Of a stretch of 64,000 nucleotides of DNA, positions 24,432 through 35,550 are shown piece by piece (within the stretch, counting starts at the first letter, position 1; every line of letters starts with the position of its first letter). The notes under the pieces are model-generated. The model was not told where the DNA came from. It saw only the letters and a list, made by a program, of their open reading frames with translations, and made no database searches. Source of the DNA: Nissolia schottii (taxonomy: Eukaryota; Streptophyta; Magnoliopsida; Fabales; Fabaceae); assembly GCA_003254905.1 (NCBI GenBank), contig QANU01029832.1:418904-482903 (forward strand). The letters run 5' to 3'. The translations under genes were made by a program, and so were the position numbers.

Positions 24432-26765
24432 CCCCCTTAAGAACTTCATTGTCCTCAAGGAATAACAGTAAAATCAAAAGTAGGGAACATCTTCTTAAGG
24501 TCATATAGAACTTCCCATGTAGCTTCCTCCTCTAATTCACCCCTCCATTGAGCACTTCTGTTATGGCATAGTGGCGGCACTGAACCATGCGGCGCTACAG
24601 GATCTTTAGCGGCTCCTTAAGAGTATCCAAATGACCCCACTCTTGTGGCAAAGCCCACAGTTGAATATTAGGATTCTGGAAAAGCTTAAGGAGTAACACA
24701 AGGAATGTAGGATGAATCTTTGAGTCAGTTGGAAGCTTTAGAGTGTAAGCAACCTCCCCCACCTTATGGAAGATTTGATAGGGCCCAAAATAGTACAGCG
24801 ACAGCTTTTCGGAGGCATGGTGTTGTGTAGACTGTTGTCTATAAGGCTACAACTTGAGAAACACCCATTCCCCCTCCTTAAAGATGCACTCAGTTCGGCG
24901 TCTATCAGCCAGCCTCTTCATTCGAGCTTGGGCAGCCACCAAATTATCCTTTAGCTTCTGAAGCATAGTCTCGCGGGCAACAAAGCTTCGATCCACTGCC
25001 TCAACCAGAGTACTTTGCGAAAAATATGGAACGTGGAAAGGGGGAGGCTGTCCATACAGCACCTCATAAGGTGTGGCTTGTATAGCCAAGTGAAAAGTGG
25101 TGTTATACCACCATTCGGCCAACGCTAGCCATTTACACCACTCCTTAAGCATTTGCCAACACATTGCACGCAAATAATGTTTGAGACAATGCTTTAGGAC
25201 TTCTGTTTGGCCATTGGATTAAGGGTGATAAGCAGTAGAAAGGCTTTGAGTCACCCCCAATTGCTGCAAGAATGAAGTCTAAAATGTGCTTGTAAAAAGA
25301 GGATCATGATCGCTAACAATGTTGGTAGGAGCTCCATGCAGCTTGTAGATATCTTTGATGAAGGTATCAGCCGACTGTGAGGCTGTAAAAGGATGAGACA
25401 ATGTGATAAAGTGAGCATACTTTCTCAAACGATCGACAATAACCCATGTAGTATCCTTCCCCTCGGACTTAGGCAAATGTTCAATAAAATCCATGGAAAT
25501 ACTAAGCCAAACTCCATTTGGAATTGGCAACGGCTATAGCAGGCCTGGAGTGGCCACGGTTTCATATTTGCAACAGAGACAAGTTTCACATCCTTGGATA
25601 AATTGAGTCACATCCTTGCTTAGGCCTTTCCAATAGAACATAGACTTTATCCTGTGAATTGAGGCCTTAATTCCAGAGTGGCCCCCTTGATGAGAGGTAT
25701 GTAGCCACTGCAGGATCAAATTTCGAACACCAGTATCTTTAGGGATCAACAATCTATGTCCCTTGAAAATCAAATCATCAACCACTTTGTAGTGTGGATG
25801 CTGAGTAGGGTCAGCTATAAGATCAGACTTCAGCTGCTGTAAAAGCACATAAAAAATATAAGCTTGCAGAATGAGGTTCCATAATTCAGAGGAAACCTGT
25901 GAAACCGATAGGTAAAGCAACTCCCCATGAGAAGCCCGAGACAAGGAATCAACAACAACATTTTCAACCCCTTTCCTTTCCCTTATTTCACCCTTCCTCT
26001 CAAGAGGTTGTAATCCCCCTTTCTTATCTTGCCGTCCTCCCAACGTACCCCTGAAATTGTTGTTGCTGCGCTTCTGCATCAATGCTAGGCTCCGCTCTTG
26101 CAACCTTGCATTTCTGGTAGCCTCCAGCAAGGTCCTGGGAGCAAAGAGCTTAACGCCATTGCAAAGCTCCGAATTTAGCCCCCTGTGAAGCACTGTAATT
26201 TTTGGTATTTACTCAGGTCCGTGCGACATACCAAATTATCGAATGCTTCTTGATACTCCTCAAGACTCCCACTTTGTACCAATTTCTTCAGCTCCTCCAT
26301 GGACGAGTCGTATTCAGTACCAAACCTGACCTGAATAGCCTCTGCGAACTCGAGCCATGGTAGCCTTCCTTCCTTCCCTTGTTCCAGATTCTGAAACCAT
26401 CAGAAGGAAATCTCATCCAAAGCAATGCTTGCCACTGTCACCTTCTCCCCTTACGGTGTTCTGTCCACAGCGAAGAACCTTTTGCACTTCTCAACCCATG
26501 AGTAGACGTTGTCGCGGCAGAACTTCGGAAAATCAAGTCGAGTTAACCAGGTAGGGATGCAATACTCTCCTTCGTTTCCTCCCCTGTGTCGCTGTGTCAT
26601 TTCGAGCTACGTGATCTGCAACCCTAGCCCTCGCATCGCTTCTTGGAGGTCGTTATACTGCACCTCGAATCGTTGCTCTAGCGAGCGCAATTGTGGATCA
26701 ATTGTCGCCATGATCCGCTCCTCTGTTTCGCGTATCGCCGTCTGCAACCGCGTCGCTTCCGCCAT
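24432..26765 (-). pseudogene. Chromovirus gag-integrase polyprotein remnant (Ty3/gypsy), RT/RNase H deleted
   Basis: The frame starts MAEATRLQTAIRETEERI at 26765. Gag follows with YSWVEKCKRFF, RFGTEYDSSMEELKK and SLEEYQEAFDNLV (26450-26195), then NARLQERSLALMQ. At about 25985 the frame passes without a break from gag into VENVVVDSLSRASHGELL, which is normally the end of RNase H. The integrase HHCC finger follows (HTSHQGGHSG...CETCLCC), then the core (SMDFIEHLP, SDHDPLFTS), WWYNTTFHLAIQATPYEVLY, and a C-terminal part with YFGPYQIFHKVGEVAY and a chromodomain-like EEEATWEV. Protease, RT and RNase H are missing. Premature stops occur in gag, after TPGLL, after TSTF and in YHP*SNGQTE. It cannot transpose autonomously. 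Confidence 0.88.
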
Positions 26766-26793
26766 GGGAGGATCGAACTGCTCTAGATACCAA

Positions 26794-27018
26794 TGATAGG
26801 AAGAAAAGGAAGAAGAGAAGAGAAAAGAGGGAGAACAGGAAGAATAGCAGGTCAGAGAAGAACAGAGAATGAAGGTAAGAATTGTATAATTCCAATCAAT
26901 GCTTATTCAAGCAATTACAACTCAGTTATATATTGAATTCAGTTAGCTTAACTGCTCTACGACAATTGTAACTAACTTCTAACAATTTCTAACTAATTGT
27001 AACTAACCACATGTATCA
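26794..27018 (-). mobile_element. 5' LTR of the chromovirus, with primer-binding site next to it
   Basis: A 225-bp LTR, TGATA...TATCA. Directly inside it, in element orientation, is TTGGTATCTAGAGCAG (26778-26793). This is close to the TGGTATCAGAGC site that pairs with initiator tRNA-Met, with one extra T. Flanks GCAAT (before 24203 and 23468) and GCGAT (27019-27023) form a 4/5 target duplication. The element spans 24203-27018. Confidence 0.85.
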
Positions 27019-27920
27019 GCGATCTCCGTGCTTGACCCACTCGCCGGAGAATGGTGGCTCAAGCTCCTATTTGCGCAACCACAACCTAAAGAAGCTAAGC
27101 TTCTGCTAACTTTCTAATATGAGGGCATTAGTGAACAATACAAATTTAAAATTGGTTTGCTAAGTAGTCCCTAAAATTTTATTAACTTCACACTTTTAGT
27201 CCAGGACCAATTTGCTCCATATCACAGCTTGCACTAGGTTAGAAGGCTCCCTCATAGTAACTCACTGCTGGGAGATATCTTAGTGGCTTTAGAAGGCTCA
27301 TCTACAATATATAATTCATTGTGTTTTTTTTTTCAATAGAACTTGTCATGAAGAAACAAATTGACTCCAAGAAAAGATTAATACTGACAGAACTTCACCA
27401 TCATAGTGAATCGAATTGCCTTGAATAAATTAGTTATCCAGTCATTTAAGAAGTTCGAGCAATATTCCTGTGTTTAAAATGGCATTTAAGTGACAGGACA
27501 TGTTTTATGTCTCTGTTTAGTTGCACTTGAGCGTACTCATACTCATGGTGCTAAAATCTCTCAGTACAAACCATGAAAGTATTGAACTGAATTAGAATGA
27601 TACTTTAAACCAAAAAGAGTTAGCATTGTAATGACGATGTATGCAATGATAACCAGGAAAAATGTGACTAGACATACACCATCATGTTTTTTAAGAGAAA
27701 GCTAAGACAGTATAGGAAAAGCAACTTCTTTTATTCGAACCTTTATTAAATAAATAAAGACAATGTATCTATGTATTTTCAACCAGCATTGCAACATTCC
27801 CATGCCTAGAAAACAGCTTCTCCCAAGGAAAAATTTTGGGGGTAAAATTGGATTTTAATGTACAAAATTGTAACAAGAAATCATGTGCTTATCTTGAGGG
27901 TCACAATAATTTAAGGCGAA
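27019..27920. other. Flank of the chromovirus, then spacer before the PAI gene
   Basis: 27019-27095 continues the GC-rich host sequence interrupted by the retroelement; the other half is about 23265-23467. On the minus strand the left half can be read GVAHLDIKPVNVL, resembling a kinase catalytic loop, but with a stop right after. 27100-27920 is AT-rich and includes the probable PAI 3' UTR. No other gene is seen. Confidence 0.35.
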
Positions 27921-29127
27921 TCAATACTGAACAGAATGCACTGCATTCATGAATGAAGCTATTCTTGATTGATCTTTCTGAATGCCATCTGATCCACAAA
28001 TGCCACTACTGACATCCACCCCTTCAGGTTTGAGAGAAGACAGAGCCTCAGAAACATTCTCGGGATTGATTCCTCCAGCTAAGAGCCAACCATATTTGCT
28101 CCTAATTTTAGGTAGTTTAAACTGCGCCCAATTGAATGATTTGCCACTGCAAAGATGTATTCTGAGTTTTAGATCTATGCAGAATAAAGAGATTATCTAA
28201 TAAGCAGATTGGCATTAGGCCATAAAATAAGGGTGTCCTTACCTGCCCCCCTTTGCACTATCCACGAGAACCCAATCAACAAGAGAACAATCTTCATCGG
28301 AAATTGTGTTTAAAAGGCTCCCATCTCCATTTGCATGGAGAACAAATATTACACGATTTTCCTGAATCAAAGATGGAAAAGCTAACCGAGAACCATCTCC
28401 ATGAAGCTGCGTTGTCCAAAATATTACGAGATCAAACATTTATTTGTCATGGAATACATATAAAAATCAGGCAAAAATATACCTGCACAAATTCAAGGTT
28501 TGATGCATCAGAAGCTCTTAAAATTGTATCTGCATCATCATCCACAAACACTCCTACCGGCCATGCTCCATAATCTCTAGCAACTTTTGATATCTCCTTT
28601 GCAATAGCAAGTGAAACAGAACGTTTTGAGTTTGGCCACATGATCATTCCAATAAAATTTGCACCAGCTTCAGCTGCCATAGCAGCATCTTTAGCAGATG
28701 TAATGCCACACATCTTAACCAAAGGTTGATTCTTTTCCAGATCCTTTGATGAGCAGGAATCATTTCCCAACTCAGTTAGTTTGCAGGAAACTTTATACTT
28801 CAGGCAGAACCTATTGCTAGAAAATTGCAGCTTCTCTCCTCTTAAACCTACATAAATCATATGTTAAAGCATTTGAAAAGTGGCACATATGAATTGACCT
28901 AGTCAGCTAGTCCCCATAGGTATTCAGCAAGCAAAGACTTGAAATTAAGTTTACACGAGAAATATAAGCTTGTTTGTTTTTTAGCAAACGAAGGACAAGT
29001 ACTCTCATAGCAGCTGCAGTAAGAAGACAGTATAGTATATATACTCAGTTAGCAAAGAATCAGATACCTAGAATAGGCCTTTTGAAATTTGCAGCTCTAA
29101 GTTGCAAGTAACTTCCGGTGATTGAAC
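27921..29127 (-). CDS. PAI: Phosphoribosylanthranilate isomerase, plastidial (first exon not found)
   Basis: PAI converts N-(5-phosphoribosyl)anthranilate to 1-(2-carboxyphenylamino)-1-deoxyribulose 5-phosphate, the third step from chorismate to tryptophan, in plastids. Exons on the minus strand: 29068-29127, 28483-28847, 28243-28406, 27921-28146. All are GT-AG and in frame for 270 aa plus stop. The first exon seen begins inside a codon, so the ATG and start of the transit peptide lie upstream, possibly beyond or in the N gap at 29956-30454. Motifs: [15 protein letters not shown] carries the catalytic Cys, then [30 protein letters not shown], the phosphate-binding [16 protein letters not shown], and [10 protein letters not shown] with the catalytic Asp. 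It ends MNAVHSVQY. No lesion was seen. Confidence 0.93.
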
Positions 29128-29433
29128 CTGCAAAAAAAGGAACATATCTTGCAAGGTCAGTGTAGGAAATAAATGCAAGCAGGGTTAAATATAAGTCCAG
29201 CAGAAATTCATTTTCAATGATAGTAACTTAAAAATGCTAGACAAAATGCATACATCCAAATGCATTTAAAAAGAACATACAACAGCCTTATCCTAAATGA
29301 AGAGAAACTGAGCATTTATAAAGAACAAAGTTTTATTCTAAGAAACTCTTTCATAGTTTCACTTAAAATGTAAGGAGAATTATATCATTATAAAGAGCAA
29401 TTTCCTCTAATAAACCTGAACATAAGAAACTAA

Positions 29434-29517
29434 GGGTGTGTTTGCATGTAAAAACCATAACTAAAGCCCCCCCAAAACCTTTCCTACCTCTCCTAAATAC
29501 AACTCGCAAACACACCC
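29434..29517. mobile_element. 84-bp Tourist/PIF-Harbinger-type MITE
   Basis: Perfect 13-bp terminal repeats GGGTGTGTTTGC(A/G) are flanked by TAA on both sides (29431-29433, 29518-29520), the target preferred by PIF/Harbinger transposases. It lies upstream of the second PAI exon, probably in intron 1. Confidence 0.6.
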
Positions 29518-29955
29518 TAAGGGGGATTTGCAATCCCTAGAAACTGTAGTGACTATGAATGAGAACAGGGAGGGTCAACAAGGAGAACTAATACTTTTGT
29601 TATCTCCAGAGAAACCAGTCAAACAAGGACTAGGATCCTCTCATATTACTCACTAACACGAGAAGAGAGTGTAAATTTATTTATGAGCAAGAAAAACACA
29701 AAATCGAAACGGATAGATTGATATAAATAATGTGGTAGGTCCTACTATAGCAAAATTTGCGTCTTTTTTTTTCCCCTCATATCACGACGCTCTCATGCCA
29801 GTGAGGAATATCCTGATCCATCAAACAATACATACCCTTGCAATGTATGTCCTACCTACCCACTATGTAAACAAAATGCTGAAACAAGACTCCAAACATT
29901 AGCAGCACAAAGAGATTGATTGTGTGTGTGTGTGTGTGGGTTGGGGGGGGGGGGG

Positions 29956-30454
29956 NNNNNNNNNNNNNNNNNNNNNNNNNNNNNNNNNNNNNNNNNNNNN
30001 NNNNNNNNNNNNNNNNNNNNNNNNNNNNNNNNNNNNNNNNNNNNNNNNNNNNNNNNNNNNNNNNNNNNNNNNNNNNNNNNNNNNNNNNNNNNNNNNNNNN
30101 NNNNNNNNNNNNNNNNNNNNNNNNNNNNNNNNNNNNNNNNNNNNNNNNNNNNNNNNNNNNNNNNNNNNNNNNNNNNNNNNNNNNNNNNNNNNNNNNNNNN
30201 NNNNNNNNNNNNNNNNNNNNNNNNNNNNNNNNNNNNNNNNNNNNNNNNNNNNNNNNNNNNNNNNNNNNNNNNNNNNNNNNNNNNNNNNNNNNNNNNNNNN
30301 NNNNNNNNNNNNNNNNNNNNNNNNNNNNNNNNNNNNNNNNNNNNNNNNNNNNNNNNNNNNNNNNNNNNNNNNNNNNNNNNNNNNNNNNNNNNNNNNNNNN
30401 NNNNNNNNNNNNNNNNNNNNNNNNNNNNNNNNNNNNNNNNNNNNNNNNNNNNNN
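29956..30454. other. Assembly gap (499 Ns)
   Basis: Preceded by a TG repeat and a run of about 13 G, and followed by a TA repeat (30455-30482). Simple repeats at both edges explain the failure to close it. Open frames crossing it are meaningless. Confidence 0.98.
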
Positions 30455-30486
<32 letters not shown>

Positions 30487-30692
30487 TTACCACGTACCCA
30501 AGCCAAAAATAACTTTGCCAAGAACATTATAATTAGAAATTGATCATACTGGAGAACTGAAATGGAACCCTAAATATTATACAGTAATACAATAGAAAAA
30601 AGATCAATAAAAATTAATCCTAATTATACATAAGAGTATTCTAGAAAAATAGAGCCCTCACGACGATCAATTAGTAGATGGGAAGCAGATAG

Positions 30693-31203
30693 TGTAACAC
30701 CCCTAACTAGTTAGCTTATACTTAAATCGTAAACCGTGCTTACTAGGTTATTAGCTGCTTGGAGGGAATACTTATAATTCTATAATAACTTTAGAAAATA
30801 TCTCTTTCCCAAAATATGACCGATTTAAAACTTTTTTATTCCTTTATTTAACATAATAAATATGAGTCATGCGTGGAATGAAATATATACTACAAGCGGT
30901 AGAACCTTATGGCTTAACGATCATCAGCGAATATCATGAAAATCAAATAGATAGATCAAACAATTGACAAAGTAATTCAACATACATGGTCCATAAATAT
31001 ATATTACATTACACCAGTCCCATCGTTATACATGTAGCATAGTTCGAATAATATTTACAATACATAAAAGTGAAGACTACGGGAATCATGCCCCTTTCGT
31101 CCGTGCAAAATGCATCACGGTAGACTATAACGGTCATGCTGTAGTCCGAAGAATTCGATCCTTAATCCTCCTCAGAGTCCTTCTCGGGATCTTCCTCCGT
31201 AAT
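30693..31203 (-). mobile_element. LTR fragment, same family as 33280-40093
   Basis: Starts TGTAACACCCCTAACTAGTT (the inverted end of the family), followed by CCGTGCTTACTAGGTTATTA, as at 33280 and 62440. It continues to about CCTCCTCAGAGTCCTTCTCG and stops at a T run near 31203. No protein domain. Confidence 0.55.
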
Positions 31204-32230
31204 CTTTTTTTTTTTGTTGTTATTTAGAATTGTTCTTATGTTTTTATTCCCCTTAGTGGTGTTTTTCGTTCCCTTTTATGGTTGTAGTTATTTTTCTCTT
31301 TGTGATGTTTTCTTTCTCTTTTATGATTGTTTTCGTTTCTCTTTATGCAATTTTGTTTATATGGGTCTTACAAATGAAGAAGATATTTATATTTATTGTG
31401 AAAGGAAACGTAATGCATTCTTCAAACTGCAACACTAGTAGTGTTGGTCTTCGATATGAAAGAGGTTTAGATATCAATAGTCTTTGGGCAAGGAGCGGAG
31501 TTATAAACCTTCATTTGGTTCAAAATGAAGGGTGTATTCGAATCTTATTAATATTATAACTGATGTATTATTTTTAATGTGCAAGTGTCATTAGGCTGCT
31601 GTATGAATGAAATTCTTCTTTTCTTGTCAAAAGAAGGAAGACAAGATAAAAACTTAACAAAAGTCCTAATCCTTATTTTTGTCTCTTGTCTCTCCTTTTC
31701 TTCTATACTCTTTTGTGAGCATTAGAAATATGGTTGTCATCATTCTTCTATGGCGACAATCCTACCATTTTTTCTTTCATTGTTTAAATTTTTCTCTATT
31801 GAATAAAAGGTTCAGATATATTAGATCTAGAGTTTAGTTATCTAGATTTGTCATTTTTTGAAACGAAATTTCTATTGTTTTCGTTATCTCCTTTGTAGTT
31901 ATTTTAGTCCTCCTTGTGGGTGTTTTGGTTTCCTTGTTTCTTTTGTAGTTACAAATGAGAAATATGTTCAGATCTATAACGAAAAGAAATATAATACATT
32001 TTTCAAACTGCAATATTTTTTGTGTAGTCTCCGATGTGAAAGATGCTTGATATTGATAGTCTTCGGGCAAGGGATAGAGCTACAATCTGAGTTAGTTCAG
32101 AATACAAAATGTTTTTGTCTCTTATTAATTTAGTATTTTCTTTAATTTGTAAGTATCATTTAGGCTTTTCTTTGAATGAAACTTTTCATTCTTGTAAAAA
32201 AAAAAAAAAGACATTGAAGTTGATACTATT
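31204..32230 (+). repeat. Two diverged repeats of about 400 bp with A-rich tails (retroposon-like)
   Basis: Units at about 31210-31650 and 31850-32215 share the order TTTGTAGTTATTTT..., ...ACAAATGA(A)GAA...ATAT, TTCAAACTGCAA, CGATRTGAAAGA, TATTGATAGTCTT(T/C)GGGCAAGG, ATGAAA(T/C)TTTTCTTT. Both end near an A-rich run (AAAGAAGGAAG; A13 at about 32198-32211). This fits the 3' ends of LINE-type retroposons. No reverse transcriptase is visible and the short frames are not conserved. Confidence 0.4.
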
Positions 32231-32284
32231 ATGGCCTTATGTGATAAAGCAACAATTTATTTATTCTCTAGCTCAAATCTTAAN

Positions 32285-32490
32285 ATGGAACCATAAATAT
32301 TATACAATAATACAATAGAAAAAAAGATCAATAAAAATTAATCCTAATTATACATAAGAGTATTCTAAAAAAATAGAGCCCTCACGACGGTCAATTAGTA
32401 GATGGGAAACAGGTAGTGTAACACCCCTATCTAGTTAGCTTACACTTAAGTTATAAACCGTGCTTACTAGGTTGTTAGCTGCTTGGAGGA
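32285..32490. repeat. Second copy of 30562-30765 after the single N at 32284
   Basis: ATGGAACCATAAATATTATA... to GTTAGCTGCTTGGAGG repeats 30562-30765 with about 5-8% differences, including the LTR start TGTAACACCCCTATCTAGTT (32417). The copies diverge after CTTGGAGG. The following ATGTGAGTTCGAGTCTCAC resembles a tRNA T-arm, but no full tRNA is present. Confidence 0.7.
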
Positions 32491-33279
32491 TGTGAGTTCG
32501 AGTCTCACTATTGATGTAAGAGTCACTTTAGTAATTGATCTATTAGTAATTCTACAAGCATTCAAAGATCCTCAGAGCATGTCTTGATCTTAGTCGGATG
32601 TTCGGTGTCAAAGCTACATACAATTTTATGTACCCAATAAGAAACATGTTGAGGTCGAGTAATCAACAATTTATTCTCTAATTCAAGTAGTTATGAATAA
32701 AATATCATTGAGACCAGTTATCATTTAATTCCTATGTTTCAATTTATTTATCCAATTTTAAATAATTTAAGATTTTAAAATGCATATCCACTTTACATTT
32801 AAGTATACTCCTTTCGTTTCATTTTAATTGTCCTAAAGCAAACACTACACATACTAAGATAAAAAATATATTTTTATTTCCAATATAATTGCAATTACTC
32901 TCTTTACATCCACAATACTAATAAATGTGCAACTACTACCAGAAGTATGAATGGAAAAAAAATTACACTTACATATTGTAAATGAATAGATATTTTGAAA
33001 CCATAAAAAAAATAGAAAATAGACAAATAAAGCGAAATAGAGGAGATAATAATAATATTATTTTGTTTCTCAATAATGTCTTATATAGTAATGACTACAT
33101 ATAATTTTAGCAAAGAAAATATATTGTATTATGAGTGGCATTAGTGTAGATAATTTGGTATATTAAAAAATTTAGTATTACTACCAATCCTTAATTCTTA
33201 CGTTAACTTTAAATAGGTAGTTGAGTAAAGTATTTATAAATATGTTAACATTGACATTTTAACTTGTGCTGTTCATTTA
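32491..33279. other. Intergenic, no gene seen
   Basis: AT-rich sequence with CTCCTTTCGTTTCATTTTAA-type words near 32808, which are typical of degenerate MITE arms. I cannot delimit an element. Confidence 0.35.
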
Positions 33280-33554
33280 TGTAACACTCTAGCTAACTGT
33301 TTATGCGTACGTCGCAAACAATACTCACTAGGTTATTATCTGCTTTAGCTGAGGTTACTTTTAGCCCCTATTTTTACCCTTCAAAATAGGTCTTACTTGA
33401 AAATATGGACCCATTTGAAAATCGTACATGTGCTTTACAATTTATAAACTACGAGCCGTGCGCGATTAAGAGAATATATAACAACAATTGCTAGCGTCTA
33501 ACATAAGTTAGGTGGTAATCAAAGTAGAACATGAAGAGTGCATGTATATATAAT

Positions 33555-35550
33555 CAGAAATGCTCCATGTACACCCATAAACCATACGTCCGTATATACA
33601 CCAGTCTTTTATACGTTTTTATACACAATTAATGGTAATTATATGTATAACGTATAACTATACACAACGCCCGCGCGCCTAATCCCGAACTCGTTCTCGT
33701 CGTCGTTTTCACCCATCGTCTTCAACCTCTCATCGTCGTCATCGCCGTTGTCGTCGTCGTCATCGGCATCCTCTGTCCTCCTTTGAACCAAAACGCGAGC
33801 TCCATGGAAACCACAATCCTTCATGGAAATCAAATTCGCAAGTATAATTCCACAATCAAAGCGTATACAATCATAATCTCATTTAGTTAGTGATCGAAAA
33901 TGATAATACAAGAATCTGTGGCAATTTTTCGTCATTTTTTGATGAATTCCATGGAGAGTTTTTGATTTGCAGACGTTGCTGTGAAATTACAGTGTTCTGA
34001 AGTTTTATAACACAGAAAATAAAATGTGCAAACTTTATATGGGCGTATGTGCAAACATTAAGTGAACATATGTGCAAACATTATTCACAGGGCCATAGAA
34101 ATGTTTTTGTTAAGGGAGATGATGTGCATTTTGGCACATTCTCAACATTTCAACAAATAATCCATAAAACACTATAATTTGTAGACACAAATTGAATTTT
34201 TAATTACTATATGATTAAATATTAGATTGTGTAATATAATCATTATTTGTGTATCACAAATGCATAAAAAGGCAGAATTTGATGTATTACAGAATTGTGC
34301 AAACTTTATATGGGCATATGTGCAAACATTAAATGGGCATATGTGCAAACATTATCACAGGTCACAAATTTTGTCTTTGTTAAATAAGAGGATGTGCATT
34401 TTGGCACATTTTCAACCTTTCAACAATTAATGCATAAATATTAAAAATATTTTGACACAATTTTTTACATATTGCCATAATAAACATTAGATGATGTGAT
34501 ATAAGAATTATATGTGTGTCACAAATGCATAAAAATGCAGAATTTGATGTATTGCAGAATTGTGCAAACTTTATATGGGCATATGTGCAAACATTAAATG
34601 GGCGTATGTGCAAACATTATCACAGGTCACAGGTTTTGTCTTTGTTGGGTAAGAGGATGTGCATTTTGGCACATTTTCAACCTTTCAACAATTGATTCAT
34701 AAATATTATAAATATTTTCACACAATTTTTTACATATTGTCATAATAAACATTAGATGGTATGACATAAGCATTATGTGTTTTTCACAAATGCATAAAAA
34801 TGCAAAATTTGATGTATTGCAGAATTGTGCAAACTTCAAATGGGCATATGTGCAAACATTAAACGGGCGTATGTGCAAACATTATCACAGGTCATAAGTT
34901 TTGTCTTTGTTGGGTAAGAGGATGGCATTTTGGTACATTTTCAACCTTTTAACAATTGATTCATAAATATTATAAATATTTTGACACAATTTTTTACATA
35001 TTGCCATAATAAACATTAGATGGTATGACATAAGTATTATGTGTTTGTCACAAATGCATAAAAATGCAGAATTTGATGTATTGCAGAATTGTGCAAACTT
35101 TATATGGGCATATGTGCAACCATTAAATGGGTGTATGTGCAAACATTATCACAGGTCACAGGTCACAGCATAAGTTATGTATATCTTGTTCCTTTCCTTC
35201 CTCCTGTAAATTATGCTTTGGTTTTTTTTGAACTTCTTTCTTTTTTAGTTAAAATATGATAACAAGCAGCAACATCTTCAATCACTCATTTCTCTAACAA
35301 ATCTTAGATCTTGCACATGAAATCACAGAGAACGACGAGGTCGAAGAGAACGTCGGGATCGAAGAGAACGACGAAGTCGAAGAGGACGACGAGCAATGGA
35401 TAGCGAAAATTTTCGAGAAAAAGAACGAAGCGTGGGTTCACGCGCGTGTTGGTGAGAGTGGGAGAATGAGTGGATGAAACGGTTATTTGTGTATTCTAAT
35501 ACGGATGTATGTATGATGTATGATATATGGGTGTACATGTAGCATAACTG
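33555..35550. mobile_element. Mutator-like element (1996 bp) carrying an internal tandem array
   Basis: Termini CAGAAATGCTCCATGTACAC and inverted CAGTTATGCTACATGTACAC, with similarity continuing to CCCATA...ACATCCGTAT. It is flanked by identical ATATATAAT (33546-33554, 35551-35559). The 9-bp duplication and terminal repeats fit a non-autonomous Mutator-like element. Inside are GTCGTC/GACGAC-rich patches near both ends (33690-33770, 35330-35400) and a tandem array at 34020-35165. No transposase. Confidence 0.8.
34020..35165. repeat. Tandem array of about 265-270 bp units, about four copies
   Basis: Landmark GATGTGCATTTTGGCACATT recurs at 34121, 34391 and 34656, and in altered form at 34921, giving periods of 270, 265 and 265 bp. 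Each unit also contains TTGTGCAAACTTTATATGGG, sub-repeats of ATGTGCAAACATTAAATGGG and TGCATAAAAATGCAGAATTT. Minus-strand frames starting MHIRPFNVCTYAHIKFAQFC in successive units are by-products of the repeat and contain no recognised domain. Confidence 0.88.

Noticed and set aside
29852-30543. Long open frames of about 200 aa on both strands
   Set aside because: They run through 499 Ns and simple repeats; the open frame is an artefact.
32480-32510. tRNA-like GGATGTGAGTTCGAGTCTCAC
   Set aside because: It resembles only a T-arm. No acceptor, D-arm or anticodon arm can be assembled around it.
34380-35142. Three similar minus-strand frames of 77-85 aa
   Set aside because: They are translations of the 265-bp tandem repeat and have no domain or independent support.
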